A stretch of DNA of 64,000 nt from assembly GCF_030651755.1 (NCBI RefSeq), contig NZ_JAUSBZ010000100.1:1-64000 (forward strand). The letters run 5' to 3'. The stretch comes from Phenylobacterium sp. (lineage in GTDB: Bacteria; Pseudomonadota; Alphaproteobacteria; Caulobacterales; Caulobacteraceae). This document shows, piece after piece, positions 47,460-58,216 of this stretch (positions are counted from its first letter, which is position 1; every line of letters begins with the position of its first letter). The position numbers and the translations under genes were made by a program. The notes beneath the pieces were generated by a model that saw only the letters and a program-made list of their open reading frames with translations, searched no databases and had not been told where the DNA came from.

Positions 47460-49055
47460 ATGATTCCTCGCCGCATGATCGCCTTCGCCGCTCCCGGCGC
47501 CCTGGCTCTGGCGCTCTGCCTGCCCACCGCCGCCGATGCGCAGCCCCGAGGCGCCCAGGCGCCGGCCCGGGGAGCCCTCGCGGTTCCCGCCACCCAGCGC
47601 CCGGTCACCTTCGCTGTCCAGGCGCCGGCGCCCGGTGGCGTGCTTGTCCTGCCCCTTGCGGCCGAAGGCGATCTGGCGCGGCGCGGCGCCAGCCTTGGTG
47701 AGGCCGAACGGGCCGCGGTGGCCCGGGCCCTGACGTCTGCGAAGTTCACCTATGCAGACGGCAAGTCCCTCACCTTGCGGGGCCTTGGCGCCTGGGATCT
47801 GATCCAGGTGGTGGGCCTGGGGGAACAGGCTGACGCCAAGGCCTATCAGGCCGCTGGCGCTGGCGCTGGACGCGCCCTGCGGGACGAGGCCGGCGCCATC
47901 ACCGTTCTGGCCGAGGGCCTGCCTGCGGCGGCGGTGGCCGAACTGGCCATCGGCCTGGGGCTGGGGGAATACCGCTCGGACTTCCATCAGGCCAAGGCGC
48001 GCGGGCGTGGGGCGACGGGGCCGATCACCATGGTCAGCGAGGCCGCCCCATCGGCCGAGGCCCTGTTCCGACCGAGGGGGCAGGCGCTGGTGACGGGCAT
48101 GGCCTGGGCCCGGGACGTGTCCAACGAGCCGGCCAACATACTCTATCCAGAGTCCTTCGTGGCGCGGGCGCGGGCGAGCCTGGCCGGCGTGCCTGGCGTC
48201 AGCGTCGAGGTGCTGGACGTGCCGGCCATGGAGCGCCTGGGCATGGGGGCGATTCTGGGGGTTGGCCAGGGTTCGGAGCGCCCGCCGCGCATGCTGATCA
48301 TGCGGTATCGCGGGGCCGGCGCGCCCGCCGCCCCGGTGGTGCTGGTGGGCAAGGGGATCACCTTCGACACCGGCGGCATCTCCATCAAGCCCAGCGCCAA
48401 TATGGGCAACATGAAGATGGACATGTCCGGCGCCGCCAGCGTGACGGGAGCGTTCATGGCGCTGGCCAAGGCCGGCGCGCCGGTCAATGTGGTGGCCATC
48501 GCCGCCCTGGCCGAGAACATGCCCGATGGCCGCGCCATCCGGCCGGCCGATGTGCTGACCGCCATGAACGGCAAGACCATCGAGATCGTCTCCACCGACG
48601 CCGAGGGCCGACTGGTCCTGGCCGACGCCCTGTCCTGGGTCGACGCCAACCTGCAGCCGTCCGCTGTGGTGGATGTGGCCACCCTGACCGGCGCGGTGCG
48701 GCAGGCCCTGGGGGACAAGTATGCCGGCCTGTTCAGTCGGCATGACGCCCTGGCCCAGCAGTTGACGGCCGCCGGTGAGGCGGTGGGCGAGCCCCTGTGG
48801 CGCCTGCCCTTGCATCCCAGCTACGGCACCGACATCAGCTCCACCATCGCCGATCTGCGCAATGGCGGCGGCGAGGGCGCCGGCGCCGGCACAGGCGCCC
48901 ACTTCATCGGGGAGTTCATCAGCCCGGATACGCCCTGGGCGCATCTGGATATCGCCGGCGTCGCCTATGGCGCGGCCACCGTCGCCAAGCCCGCAGGTTC
49001 GGCAGGCTTCAGCGTCCGCCTGCTCGAGCGCTTCGTCCGCGACTTCCAGCCGTGA
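47460..49055 (+). CDS. M17 leucyl aminopeptidase family, with putative signal peptide
   Basis: VGKGITFDTGGISIKPSANMGNMKMDMSGAASV; NTDAEGR-type VSTDAEGRLVLADAL. Confidence 0.94.
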   Translation: MIPRRMIAFAAPGALALALCLPTAADAQPRGAQAPARGALAVPATQRPVTFAVQAPAPGGVLVLPLAAEGDLARRGASLGEAERAAVARALTSAKFTYADGKSLTLRGLGAWDLIQVVGLGEQADAKAYQAAGAGAGRALRDEAGAITVLAEGLPAAAVAELAIGLGLGEYRSDFHQAKARGRGATGPITMVSEAAPSAEALFRPRGQALVTGMAWARDVSNEPANILYPESFVARARASLAGVPGVSVEVLDVPAMERLGMGAILGVGQGSERPPRMLIMRYRGAGAPAAPVVLVGKGITFDTGGISIKPSANMGNMKMDMSGAASVTGAFMALAKAGAPVNVVAIAALAENMPDGRAIRPADVLTAMNGKTIEIVSTDAEGRLVLADALSWVDANLQPSAVVDVATLTGAVRQALGDKYAGLFSRHDALAQQLTAAGEAVGEPLWRLPLHPSYGTDISSTIADLRNGGGEGAGAGTGAHFIGEFISPDTPWAHLDIAGVAYGAATVAKPAGSAGFSVRLLERFVRDFQP

Positions 49056-49108
49056 ACTGCGCGCCCGGGACGGTTGAGCAAGGACTTTGCAATAGCGTTC
49101 TTGCCGCG

Positions 49109-50854
49109 TCAGGCAGAGATGGCGCCCGCCGCGTCCGGGATTTGATCTGGCGCGGGAGGCTCAAGGGCGCGACCCATGGCCTGGATCAGTTGTCCGGCGT
49201 CTATGGGCTTGAGGACGTGATCTGTCATGCCGGCCGCGCGACAGGCGTCGATATGGGCTGGCTCGCCGGCGCCTGTGACGGCGATGACCGGAGTGTGCTG
49301 ATTGGGGCCGGCGCGGCGGCGCAGTTCGCGGGTAACCGACATGCCGTCCATGCCGGGCATGTGGCAATCCATCAGAACGAGATCAAAGGCCTGCGCCTCA
49401 AGCAGTCCAAGGGCCTCGAAGCCGGACGCCGCCTCGGTCAGGCGAACATCCATGTCTCGCAGCATCAGGCCGACGGCGCGGCGGTTGATCTCATGATCGT
49501 CGACCACCAGAACCGCCAGCGGAGGCAGGTCCAGGCTTTCGGTTGCGGCATCTGAACCCGAAGTCGGGGCCAAGGCCTGAGGCAGGGGTAGGGTTACGGT
49601 GAAACATGCCCCCTTGCCAGGTTGGGAGGCCGCCACCAGATCCCCGCCCATCAGGCGCGCCAGGTCACGGCTGATGGCGAGGCCAAGCCCGGTTCCGCCG
49701 TGAGTGCGGGCGACCTCGGCCCCTGCCTGCTGGAAGGGGGCGAAAAGTCCCTCAAGGGCCGCCGGCTCCAGACCGGGGCCGGTGTCCTCTACCGAAAGAA
49801 CCAGGAGGTTGTCTGGCCAAAGGCTGACAGTCACGGTGACGGCGCCAGCGTCGGTGAACTTGATGGCGTTGGACATCAGATTGTTGAGGATCTGACGCAG
49901 TCGCGTCGGGTCGCCTGTCACCCATTGAGGACATGTCCGCCCCCCATCCAATCGCAGTCGCAGCCCCTTGCGACGGGCCTCCGCGCGCCAGAAGGACAGC
50001 TGTTGCGCCAGGAGCCGACGCAGGTTGAACGGGATGGTCTCCACGCTCATTCGCCCGGCATCAAGTTTCGCCTGATCCAGTAGATCGTTCAGCAGGGTGC
50101 GCATCATGGCGCCGGCCTCGGCGATCAGCTCGGCCTTGGCCGCGTCGCTGCCTTGGCCGTGACGCCGAATGTCCTCGGCTCCGGCCAGGATGGCGCTGAT
50201 CGGGGTGCGCAACTCGTGGCTCACCACGGCGATGAAGGCGGACTTGGCCGCTACGGCGCTTTCAGCCTCAAGGCGGCGCCGGTCGCTTTCGGCATGGGCG
50301 TCGCTCTCACGTTTGCGGGCTGCAGCGGCCTCTCGCCAAATGGCGCCAGCGACCCCGAGGACCATAAGGCCTGCGGAACCCATGGCGAAGATGCTGCTCC
50401 AAGGTGCGCCCACCCATCGGGACTCGATCAGCAGCAACACCGTCATCAGGGCGAAGGGCGCAAGCGCAGCTCGGAACATATGGCGCGAAGCGATATTGGC
50501 CAGGACGATGTAGCAGGTCGCGCCCGCCAGCATCCAGCCGCCGCTAGCGGCGCCCCATGGCCCGTCGACAAGCGGCCCGACCAGGGAGATTGAGGCGAAC
50601 ACAAAGGCGTTGAGCGCCGTGAACCACATCAAACCCTTCGCTGACTTGGCTGTCACGGGACGCGATAGGGGGTATGCGCGCCTTTCATAGACCTGCAGGA
50701 GGACAAATGTCGTCCACCAGGCGGCCATGAGAGCCCACCCCACAAAGGCGCCGAACAGAGCCGCAAGTACGGTCGCGGCAACGAGCCGAGCCCGCACCGT
50801 GCGATGCCGCCCTCGCAGGACGGTGGTGATATCTTCGATGTCCGCAGGCGACAT
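49109..50854 (-). CDS. Membrane hybrid sensor histidine kinase with C-terminal receiver
   Basis: FIAVVSHELRTPISAILAGAEDI; HGGTGLGLAISRDLARLMGGDL; LVLMDCHMPGMDGMSVTREL. Confidence 0.94.
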   Translation of the reverse strand: MSPADIEDITTVLRGRHRTVRARLVAATVLAALFGAFVGWALMAAWWTTFVLLQVYERRAYPLSRPVTAKSAKGLMWFTALNAFVFASISLVGPLVDGPWGAASGGWMLAGATCYIVLANIASRHMFRAALAPFALMTVLLLIESRWVGAPWSSIFAMGSAGLMVLGVAGAIWREAAAARKRESDAHAESDRRRLEAESAVAAKSAFIAVVSHELRTPISAILAGAEDIRRHGQGSDAAKAELIAEAGAMMRTLLNDLLDQAKLDAGRMSVETIPFNLRRLLAQQLSFWRAEARRKGLRLRLDGGRTCPQWVTGDPTRLRQILNNLMSNAIKFTDAGAVTVTVSLWPDNLLVLSVEDTGPGLEPAALEGLFAPFQQAGAEVARTHGGTGLGLAISRDLARLMGGDLVAASQPGKGACFTVTLPLPQALAPTSGSDAATESLDLPPLAVLVVDDHEINRRAVGLMLRDMDVRLTEAASGFEALGLLEAQAFDLVLMDCHMPGMDGMSVTRELRRRAGPNQHTPVIAVTGAGEPAHIDACRAAGMTDHVLKPIDAGQLIQAMGRALEPPAPDQIPDAAGAISA

Positions 50855-50970
50855 GCAGAACTCCGTTCTCCCAAAGAACGGTGTCATCTGCTGTTTAAGT
50901 TTCGCCTAATCCAGCTGTGGCCGACGGTCGCGGGACCCCTGGCTGCAACCGTGCTGGACGCAACCTGGGA

Positions 50971-53118
50971 TCAGCCCGCCCCCTGAGCCTTCCGCTCCCG
51001 CCGCCGGCGGGTGAGGATGTGCTCGGTATAGCCGTTGGGCTGGGCGCGGCCTTCGAACACCAGCTCCAGGGCCGCCTGGTAGGCGACGCTGGCGTCGAGA
51101 TCGGGGCTCATCGGCTGATAGAGGGCGTCGCCGGCGTTCTGGCCGTCCACCACCTTGGCCATGCGGGCGAAGGTCTCGCGCACCTGGGCCTCGGTGCAGA
51201 CCCCGTGGTGCAGCCAGTTGGCGATGTGCTGGCTGGAGATCCGCAGGGTCGCCCGGTCTTCCATCAGCCCGACGTCGTGGATGTCCGGCACCTTGGAGCA
51301 GCCGACCCCCTGGTCGATCCAGCGGACCACATAGCCGAGGATGCCCTGGACGTTGTTGTCCAGCTCCTGGGCCACGTCGGCGGCGTTCCAGTTGGACTTG
51401 GCGAGCGGCAGGGTCAGCAGGTCTTCGAGGCCGGTGGGCTCGGTTGCGTCCATCGAGGCCTGCAGGGCGGCCACGTCCACCTGGTGATAGTGCAGGGCGT
51501 GCAGGACCGCGGCGGTGGGTGAGGGGACCCAGGCGGTGTTGGCGCCGGCCTTGGGGTGGCCGATCTTGGCGGCCAGCATGTCCTTCATCATGTCGGGGGC
51601 CGCCCACATGCCCTTGCCGATCTGGGCGCGGCCGGGGAAGCCGGTGGCCAGGCCGATCTCCACATTGCGCTTCTCATAGGCCGGCAGCCAGGGCTCGGCC
51701 TTCATGGCGTCCTTGCGGACCATGGGGCCGGCTTCCATGGCGGTGTGAATCTCATCGCCGGTGCGGTCGAGGAAGCCGGTGTTGATGAAGACGATCCGCT
51801 CACGGGCGGCGTAGATGCAGGCCTTGAGGTTGGCGCTGGTGCGGCGCTCCTCGTCCATGACGCCGATCTTGACCGTGTTGCGGGGGATGCCGAGCGCATC
51901 CTCGACCAGATCGAACAGATGGACGGCCAGCGCCACCTCGTCGGGGCCATGCATCTTGGGCTTCACCACATAGATGGAGCCGGCCGGGCTGTTGGCCTTC
52001 TGGCCCTTCAGGTCGTGCAGGGCCGCAGCCACGGTGATCAGGGCGTCGACGGCGGTCTCATAGGCGTCCTGGCCGCCATAGCGCACCGCGTCGGTGGTCA
52101 TGTGGTGGCCGACATTGCGCACCAGCAGCAGGCTGCGGCCGCGCAGGGTCAGGTCCGAACCGTCGGGCGCTGTATAGACACGGTCGGCCTCCAGCCGGCG
52201 GGTCTCGGTGCGGCCGCCCTTGGGGAAGCTCGCCTCCAGGTCGCCGCGCATCAGGCCGAGCCAGTTGCGATAGACGCCCGTCTTGTCCTCGGCGTCCACG
52301 GCGGCGACGGAGTCCTCGCAGTCCTGAATGGCCGTCAGGGCGGCCTCCACCAGCACGTCGGCGACGCCGGCCGGGTCGTCCTTGCCGATATTGCTGGACC
52401 GGTCGACCAGGATCTCCAGGTGCAGGCCGTTGTGGCGCAGCAGCACGCCGTCCGGCGCGTCCTTCGACCCGCGCCAGCCGGCCAGCTGGCCGTCGGTGGC
52501 GAGCCTGGCTTCGGCCCCGTCCTTCAGGCGGACCACCAGGTCCTGGCCGTTGATGGCGTAGCCGACGGCGTCGGCGTGGGAGCCGGCCGACAGAGGGGCC
52601 ACCTGGTCCAGCAGCTGGCGGGCATAGGCGATGACCTTGCCGCCGCGCTCGGGATCATAGCCCTTGCCGCCGGTGGGCGGCTCCAGGGCGTCGGTGCCGT
52701 ACAGCGCGTCATAGAGGCTGCCCCAGCGGGCGTTGGCGGCGTTCAGCGCATAGCGGGCGTTGGACACCGGGACCACGAGCTGCGGCCCGGCCAGACGGGC
52801 GATCTCGGCGTCGACGTTCTGGGTGTCGATCTTGAAGGCCGGCGGGGCGGGAACCAGATAGCCGATCTCGCGCAGGAAGGCGGTCTGTTCGGCGACGCTG
52901 ACCTCCTTGCCCCGGCGCTCGCGCCACCAGGCGTCGATGGTGGTCTGCAGCTCGTCCCGGCGCTTGAGCAGGTCGGCGTTGCGCGGGGTGAAGTCGGCCA
53001 GGACGCTTTCCAGCGCCGCCCAGAAGGTCTTCGGCTCTACGCCCGTCCCCGGCAACAGCTCGCCTTCGACAAAGGCGTGCAGCAGATCGTCGACCGAAAG
53101 GGTGTTGCTGATGTCCAT
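50971..53118 (-). CDS. glcB: Malate synthase G
   Basis: [53 protein letters not shown]. Confidence 0.97.
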   Translation of the reverse strand: MDISNTLSVDDLLHAFVEGELLPGTGVEPKTFWAALESVLADFTPRNADLLKRRDELQTTIDAWWRERRGKEVSVAEQTAFLREIGYLVPAPPAFKIDTQNVDAEIARLAGPQLVVPVSNARYALNAANARWGSLYDALYGTDALEPPTGGKGYDPERGGKVIAYARQLLDQVAPLSAGSHADAVGYAINGQDLVVRLKDGAEARLATDGQLAGWRGSKDAPDGVLLRHNGLHLEILVDRSSNIGKDDPAGVADVLVEAALTAIQDCEDSVAAVDAEDKTGVYRNWLGLMRGDLEASFPKGGRTETRRLEADRVYTAPDGSDLTLRGRSLLLVRNVGHHMTTDAVRYGGQDAYETAVDALITVAAALHDLKGQKANSPAGSIYVVKPKMHGPDEVALAVHLFDLVEDALGIPRNTVKIGVMDEERRTSANLKACIYAARERIVFINTGFLDRTGDEIHTAMEAGPMVRKDAMKAEPWLPAYEKRNVEIGLATGFPGRAQIGKGMWAAPDMMKDMLAAKIGHPKAGANTAWVPSPTAAVLHALHYHQVDVAALQASMDATEPTGLEDLLTLPLAKSNWNAADVAQELDNNVQGILGYVVRWIDQGVGCSKVPDIHDVGLMEDRATLRISSQHIANWLHHGVCTEAQVRETFARMAKVVDGQNAGDALYQPMSPDLDASVAYQAALELVFEGRAQPNGYTEHILTRRRRERKAQGAG

Positions 53119-53370
53119 GCGCTTAACCAGGGCTCTCGATAAGGCGTTCGGGGGAGACGCCCCACGGGGCGGGGCGTTCCTGCTCGGCCGCTTTACTGCA
53201 CGGAAGCGTCGCGCTTTGAAGCCCCAAATGCGAACAAGATCGGCTACAGGCCGGGCTCTGCGCCCTGGTTGGGCGCGCGGGGCGCAGGATGAAGTTTGCG
53301 CAGGCTGCGGCGACCCAGCGCATTTCATTGCGCTCAGGCGGGCCTCGCAGGAAGGTCCCGCCCTCAGGCC

Positions 53371-54792
53371 TCAGTTGTCGGAGAATCCGAAGGGCGCGCT
53401 GGTCCGGCGGATATCGTCCACCAGGATCTGCCGGCCGATGGGGGGCGCCGAGCGGGCCGTACATTCGGTCCGGTGGCAAAGCCGGCAGGTCACCCCGATG
53501 GGCGTCGCCGTTTCAGGGCCAAATCCTGGACGGTCCTGGGTGTAGATCAGACGGCCGGCGTGTTCGGCCGCGCAGCCGAGTGCGATCGCTCGCTCCACCC
53601 GTTGGGCCCCATAGGCGCCGCCGCCGGCGCTGACCGTGCGGGCGATGGAAAAGAACCGCTGGCCATCCGGCAGCTCCAGCCACTGGGTGACGATCTGGCG
53701 GGGCGTGCGGAAGGCCTGGTGGACCGACCAGAGGGGGCAGCCGCCCCCATGGCGGGCGAAGGGAAAGCCCGCCCCGTCCAGGCGCTTGGAGACATTGCCG
53801 GCCTCATCCACCCGGATGAAGAAGAAGGGCGCCCGCTCCTGGCCGGGCTTCTGCAGGGTGGTCAGCCGGTGGGCGGTCTGCTCGAAGCTCGCCCCGAACT
53901 GACGGGCCAGGGCCTCGACGTCATAGCGCCGCGCCTCCACCGCCCTGGCGAAGGCCGAATAGGGCATCAGGATCGCCGCCGCCGCATAGCTGGCCAGGGC
54001 CCGGCGGGTCAGGCGCTCGCCGCTTTCGGTGGCGAAGGCGCCCTCGGACAGGGATGTCTCCACCTCCTGGCGCATCTCCAGATAGGCCAGCTGCAGGGCG
54101 ATCTGGAAGGTCTGGCTGGCGGTGTCGAGGGAGTCGTCCAGCAGGATTTCCTTGCGGTGCTGGTCCAGTCGCCGCACCGAGCCGACCATGACGTTGGGGG
54201 GCAGCCGCCTCACCCGCAACCCATGGCGGGCCTTCAGATAGCCGACCATGTTTTCGTGGGCGAGGACCCCCTGGGCCAGTCGCTCAGCGGCGTCATCCAG
54301 GTTGGGAAAGTTGTTGCGCCGCGCGGCCAGGAACCGCCGGGACTCGGCCACCGGATCGGGCGCCTCGGCGAGGGTTCCGCCCCCCTGAGCGTGCGCCTCG
54401 GCGCTGCGGTCGGCCAGGGCCAGCTGCTCCTCGCGATAGGCCGTATAGAGCCGCAGCAGCGCTTCGGTCACCCCTGGGAAGTTGGTCGCCACATCGGCGG
54501 TTTCCAGACCCGGCAGATCGATGTCGGCGAACATCGGATCCTTCAGCACCCCTTGCAGCCGGGCCGCGTCGTCGGAATCGGAGTTGCCCGCCAGCGCGGC
54601 CACATCGATGCGGTAGGTCTGGGCCAGGCGCAGCAGCATTTCGGCGCTGAGCGGCCGATGGTTGCGTTCCAGCAGCGCGATGTAGGAGGCCGAGACATCC
54701 AGGTCGGAGGCCATGTCCGCCTGGGTCAGGCCCAGATCCCGGCGCATCCGCCGCAGGTTGGCGCCGACATAAAGGCGACGTTCGCTCGACAT
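53371..54792 (-). CDS. XRE-family short-chain acyl-CoA regulator (ScfR/RamB-like)
   Basis: HTH NLRRMRRDLGLTQADMASDLDVSASYIALLERNHRPLS; C-terminal CRLCHRTECTARSAPP. Confidence 0.9.
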   Translation of the reverse strand: MSSERRLYVGANLRRMRRDLGLTQADMASDLDVSASYIALLERNHRPLSAEMLLRLAQTYRIDVAALAGNSDSDDAARLQGVLKDPMFADIDLPGLETADVATNFPGVTEALLRLYTAYREEQLALADRSAEAHAQGGGTLAEAPDPVAESRRFLAARRNNFPNLDDAAERLAQGVLAHENMVGYLKARHGLRVRRLPPNVMVGSVRRLDQHRKEILLDDSLDTASQTFQIALQLAYLEMRQEVETSLSEGAFATESGERLTRRALASYAAAAILMPYSAFARAVEARRYDVEALARQFGASFEQTAHRLTTLQKPGQERAPFFFIRVDEAGNVSKRLDGAGFPFARHGGGCPLWSVHQAFRTPRQIVTQWLELPDGQRFFSIARTVSAGGGAYGAQRVERAIALGCAAEHAGRLIYTQDRPGFGPETATPIGVTCRLCHRTECTARSAPPIGRQILVDDIRRTSAPFGFSDN

Positions 54793-54819
54793 CCCAGGAT
54801 CCTTCTGACGTAGGCGTCC

Positions 54820-54856
54820 TTACAACATTACAATCAAAATCTGTAAAGTTTGACAT
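54820..54856. promoter_or_regulatory. AT-rich candidate ScfR/RamB operator region between scfR-like gene and aceA
   Basis: ttacaacattacaatcaaaatctgtaaagtttgacat in GC-rich context; contains aaagtttg, similar to RamB-type AAAGTTTGC. Confidence 0.4.
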
Positions 54857-54941
54857 CCCAACCGCGCGGGGGCTTTCGCCGCCCCCGGCCGGCCCTGTAG
54901 GCAGCGCCTCAAATCCCCGGCGGATTTCGAGGAGAAGCGAA

Positions 54942-56534
54942 ATGGCCTACCAAGATCACACCACCAAGATGAGCGAGCTCATCAAGAGCAAGAACGGGAC
55001 CTGGGACGGGATCAACCCCGAATCCGTGGCCCGGATGCGGCTGCAGAACCGCTTCCAGACCGGCCTGGACATCGCCCGCTACACCGCGGCGATCATGCGC
55101 AAGGACATGGCGGCCTATGACGCCGACCCGTCCCTGTACACCCAGTCGCTCGGCTGCTGGCACGGCTTCATCGGCCAGCAGAAGATGATCTCCATCAAGA
55201 AGCACTTCGGCAACACCGACCGTCGCTACCTCTATCTGTCGGGCTGGATGGTTGCGGCCCTGCGCTCGGACTTCGGCCCGCTGCCCGACCAGTCGATGCA
55301 CGAAAAGACCTCGGTCCCGGCCCTGATCGAAGAGCTCTACACCTTCCTGCGCCAGGCCGACGCCCGTGAGCTGGGCATGATGTTCCGCGACATCGACGCC
55401 GCCCGCGCCGCCGGCGACAAGGCCAAGGAAAAGGCCCTGCTTGAGGCCGTCGACAACTACCAGACCCACGTGGTTCCGATCATCGCCGACATCGATGCCG
55501 GCTTCGGCAACGCCGAGGCCACCTATCTGCTGGCCAAGAAGATGATCGAGGCCGGCGCCTGCGCCCTGCAGATCGAAAACCAGGTCTCCGACGAAAAGCA
55601 GTGCGGCCACCAGGACGGCAAGGTCACCGTCCCGCACGAGGACTTCATCCAGAAGGTCCGCGCCTGCCGCTACGCCTTCCTGGAGCTGGGCGTCGAGGAC
55701 GGCATCATCGTCACCCGCACCGACTCCCTGGGGGCTGGCCTGACCAAGCAGATCGCCGTCAGCCATGAGCCGGGCGACCTGGGCGACCAGTACAACAGCT
55801 TCCTGGACTGCGACGAAGTCGATGCCTCGCAAGTGGGCAACGGCGACGTCATCATCAGCCGCAATGGCAAGCTGCTGCGTCCCAAGCGCCTGCCGTCCAA
55901 CCTGTTCCAGTTCCGTGAAGGCACCGGCGCCGACCGCTGCGTCCTGGACTCCATCACCTCGCTGCAGAACGGCGCCGATCTGCTCTGGATCGAAACCGAG
56001 AAGCCGCATGTCGAGCAGATCGCCTCGATGATGGACAAGGTCCGCGAAGTCATCCCGAACGCCAAGCTAGTCTACAACAACAGCCCGTCCTTCAACTGGA
56101 CCCTGAACTTCCGCCAACAGGTCTATGACGCCTACAAGGCGGCCGGTAAGGACGTCTCGGCCTATGACCGCGACAAGCTCATGAGCGTCGATTACGACAC
56201 CACCGAGCTGGCCATCGAAGCCGACGAGAAGATCCGCACCTTCCAGGCCGATGGCGCCAAGCGGGCGGGCATCTTCCACCACCTGATCACCCTGCCGACC
56301 TACCACACCGCGGCCCTGTCCACCGACAACCTGGCCAAGGAGTACTTCGGGACCCAGGGCATGCTGGGCTACGTGCTCGGCGTGCAGCGTCAGGAAATCC
56401 GCCAGGGCATCGCCTGCGTGAAGCACCAGAACATGTCGGGTTCCGACATCGGTGACGATCACAAGGAGTACTTCGCCGGCGAAGCCGCGCTGAAGGCCGG
56501 CGGCGTCCACAACACGATGAACCAGTTCGGCTAA
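54942..56534 (+). CDS. aceA: Isocitrate lyase
   Basis: YLSGWMVAALRSDFGPLPDQSMHEK; ADIDAGFGNAEATYLLAKKMIEAGACALQIENQVSDEKQCGHQDGKV. Confidence 0.97.
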   Translation: MAYQDHTTKMSELIKSKNGTWDGINPESVARMRLQNRFQTGLDIARYTAAIMRKDMAAYDADPSLYTQSLGCWHGFIGQQKMISIKKHFGNTDRRYLYLSGWMVAALRSDFGPLPDQSMHEKTSVPALIEELYTFLRQADARELGMMFRDIDAARAAGDKAKEKALLEAVDNYQTHVVPIIADIDAGFGNAEATYLLAKKMIEAGACALQIENQVSDEKQCGHQDGKVTVPHEDFIQKVRACRYAFLELGVEDGIIVTRTDSLGAGLTKQIAVSHEPGDLGDQYNSFLDCDEVDASQVGNGDVIISRNGKLLRPKRLPSNLFQFREGTGADRCVLDSITSLQNGADLLWIETEKPHVEQIASMMDKVREVIPNAKLVYNNSPSFNWTLNFRQQVYDAYKAAGKDVSAYDRDKLMSVDYDTTELAIEADEKIRTFQADGAKRAGIFHHLITLPTYHTAALSTDNLAKEYFGTQGMLGYVLGVQRQEIRQGIACVKHQNMSGSDIGDDHKEYFAGEAALKAGGVHNTMNQFG

Positions 56535-56567
56535 ACCCGACGGTTCGTCCTGAGAGACGATTGATCA

Positions 56568-56602
56568 GGCGGCTTGGGGCGAAAGCTCCAGGCCGCCTTT
56601 TC
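56568..56602 (+). terminator. Rho-independent terminator after aceA
   Basis: aggcggcttggggcgaaagctccaggccgcctttt. Confidence 0.75.
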
Positions 56603-57366
56603 TATGCCCGCAGCCCCCGGGGGCGCCGCAGGATCAGGATAAGGGTCCAGCCGAGCACCAGAGCCGCGCCGATGACGGCCGCGACGGCGACGATGGGCTT
56701 CGGACCCGCCTCCGCCACCGCGACGGCGACGAGGCCCCAGCCTACGGCCAGGCCATAGGCGCCGACCCGCACGACCCAGGCGCCGAAGAGGGCCGCGGCG
56801 GTTACGCCGGCGACGCCGGCCAGGGCGGCGGTCTGGGCGGCCTCCGGGCCGATGACGCCCTGGGCGGTGAGGACGGTGAGAATGTTCAGCGCCGCCGCCG
56901 CCGTCAGCCAGCCGGCCAGGAGTCCAAGGGGCCAGATCACCAGCCGCCGGGGCCAGCCGGCCTGGCCCGACCCGGCGCTCCGGGCCCGTGCCAGGCCCAG
57001 GGTCATGGCGCCCGCGGAGATCAGGATGATGGCCACGGACGCCCAGTCGAGGTCGGCCGCCGAGGCGATGATCCACAGACCGCATCCGAGGGTGGCGATG
57101 ACGGATGGCCATCCGACCGCGGCCAGCAGGCCCGGCGGCGCGCGGCGGGGCAGGAGCTGGTAGATCGCATAGACCACCAGACCGGCATAGATCAGGCTCC
57201 AGATGGAGAAGGCGTAGCCCGCGGCGCGCAGCGTGCCGTCGCCGTCGGCGGAAAACTCAGCCGCGCTCTGGCCCCAATCCGTCAGGGCCTGGACCGCCGG
57301 GACCAGGATGGCGAAGGCCACCGCGCCCAGCACCGCCCATTTCCGACCCATCTGTCGATCGCTCAT
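56602..57366 (-). CDS. Hypothetical multi-TM protein (TspO/MBR-related possible)
   Basis: AAGYAFSIWSLIYAGLVVYAIYQLLP; about 7 hydrophobic segments. Confidence 0.65.
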   Translation of the reverse strand: MSDRQMGRKWAVLGAVAFAILVPAVQALTDWGQSAAEFSADGDGTLRAAGYAFSIWSLIYAGLVVYAIYQLLPRRAPPGLLAAVGWPSVIATLGCGLWIIASAADLDWASVAIILISAGAMTLGLARARSAGSGQAGWPRRLVIWPLGLLAGWLTAAAALNILTVLTAQGVIGPEAAQTAALAGVAGVTAAALFGAWVVRVGAYGLAVGWGLVAVAVAEAGPKPIVAVAAVIGAALVLGWTLILILRRPRGLRA

Positions 57367-57511
57367 GTCACCCGTCCCATTGTGTCGCGAACATGCAGCC
57401 TCCCGCGGCGGAGGCTGCGCCTCTCCCATTCAGGACGACTCGCATCGCCATGTGACAAACGCCTACAGCGCAGCCATGTTCAACGGCCGAGTAGGGGAGG
57501 GCTCTTTACCC

Positions 57512-58117
57512 ATGCCAGACCATCAGCCTGGAGCGACCGCGGAGAACGCCTCGGAGGTGCGGCACCGCACGGCCAACACGCTGCAACTCCTGGCGACCTT
57601 GGCCCGCATGCGCGGTCAGAAGGCTAGCGACGCCGAGGTCCGTCGCCAGATGATCTGGATGGCCGAGGCCATCGGCGCCCTGGGGTCACTGGAACGCCAA
57701 CGCACGCCCGCGGGCATCGATTTCGCCGGCTATATTGAGGAGATGGCGCCCGTCTGGCGCCGACGTCAGGCCGGGCAGGCGGTGGAAGTCATCGTCACTG
57801 TAGAGCCGATGCACGTCCGCGACCAATCGGCCTCGACGCTCGCCCTGATCACCAACGAACTTGTGGCCAACGCCCTGACCCACGGGCTGCAGGCCGCCGC
57901 GACCCGGCGGATTGAGGTGACCCTGGCCGCCCATGGGGACGGCCTGGCCCGCTTGAGCATCACCGACAGCGGGCTGGGGCTTCCCGCTGGATCGGAGGGC
58001 CGCGAGCGCTTCGGACTTTGGCTGGCGCGCAGTCTGGCGAATCAGGTGCGGGGAGAACTCGCCCTGCTTCCTGCCATAGGCGGCGGCCTTACAGCGCAGC
58101 TGATCTTTTCGCCCTAA
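57512..58117 (+). CDS. HWE/HisKA_2-type sensor histidine kinase
   Basis: EVRHRTANTLQLLATLARMRGQKA; LITNELVANALTHGL; ITDSGLGLP. Confidence 0.82.
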   Translation: MPDHQPGATAENASEVRHRTANTLQLLATLARMRGQKASDAEVRRQMIWMAEAIGALGSLERQRTPAGIDFAGYIEEMAPVWRRRQAGQAVEVIVTVEPMHVRDQSASTLALITNELVANALTHGLQAAATRRIEVTLAAHGDGLARLSITDSGLGLPAGSEGRERFGLWLARSLANQVRGELALLPAIGGGLTAQLIFSP

Positions 58118-58216
58118 GGCTTAAATACCACCAAAGGGCGAACAAGCTTTGCGACGATCACTGGGAACTATGACCCGGTGTGGGGGCTTCCTGACGGCAT
58201 CAAGGGAGCAAGCTAC

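Noticed and set aside
51556-53142. 528-aa plus-strand ORF
   Set aside because: Antisense shadow of malate synthase glcB.
58164-58190. GGAAC at 58164 considered as the -35 of an EcfG-type stress promoter
   Set aside because: No convincing GTT-type -10 element at the expected 16-17 nt spacing.
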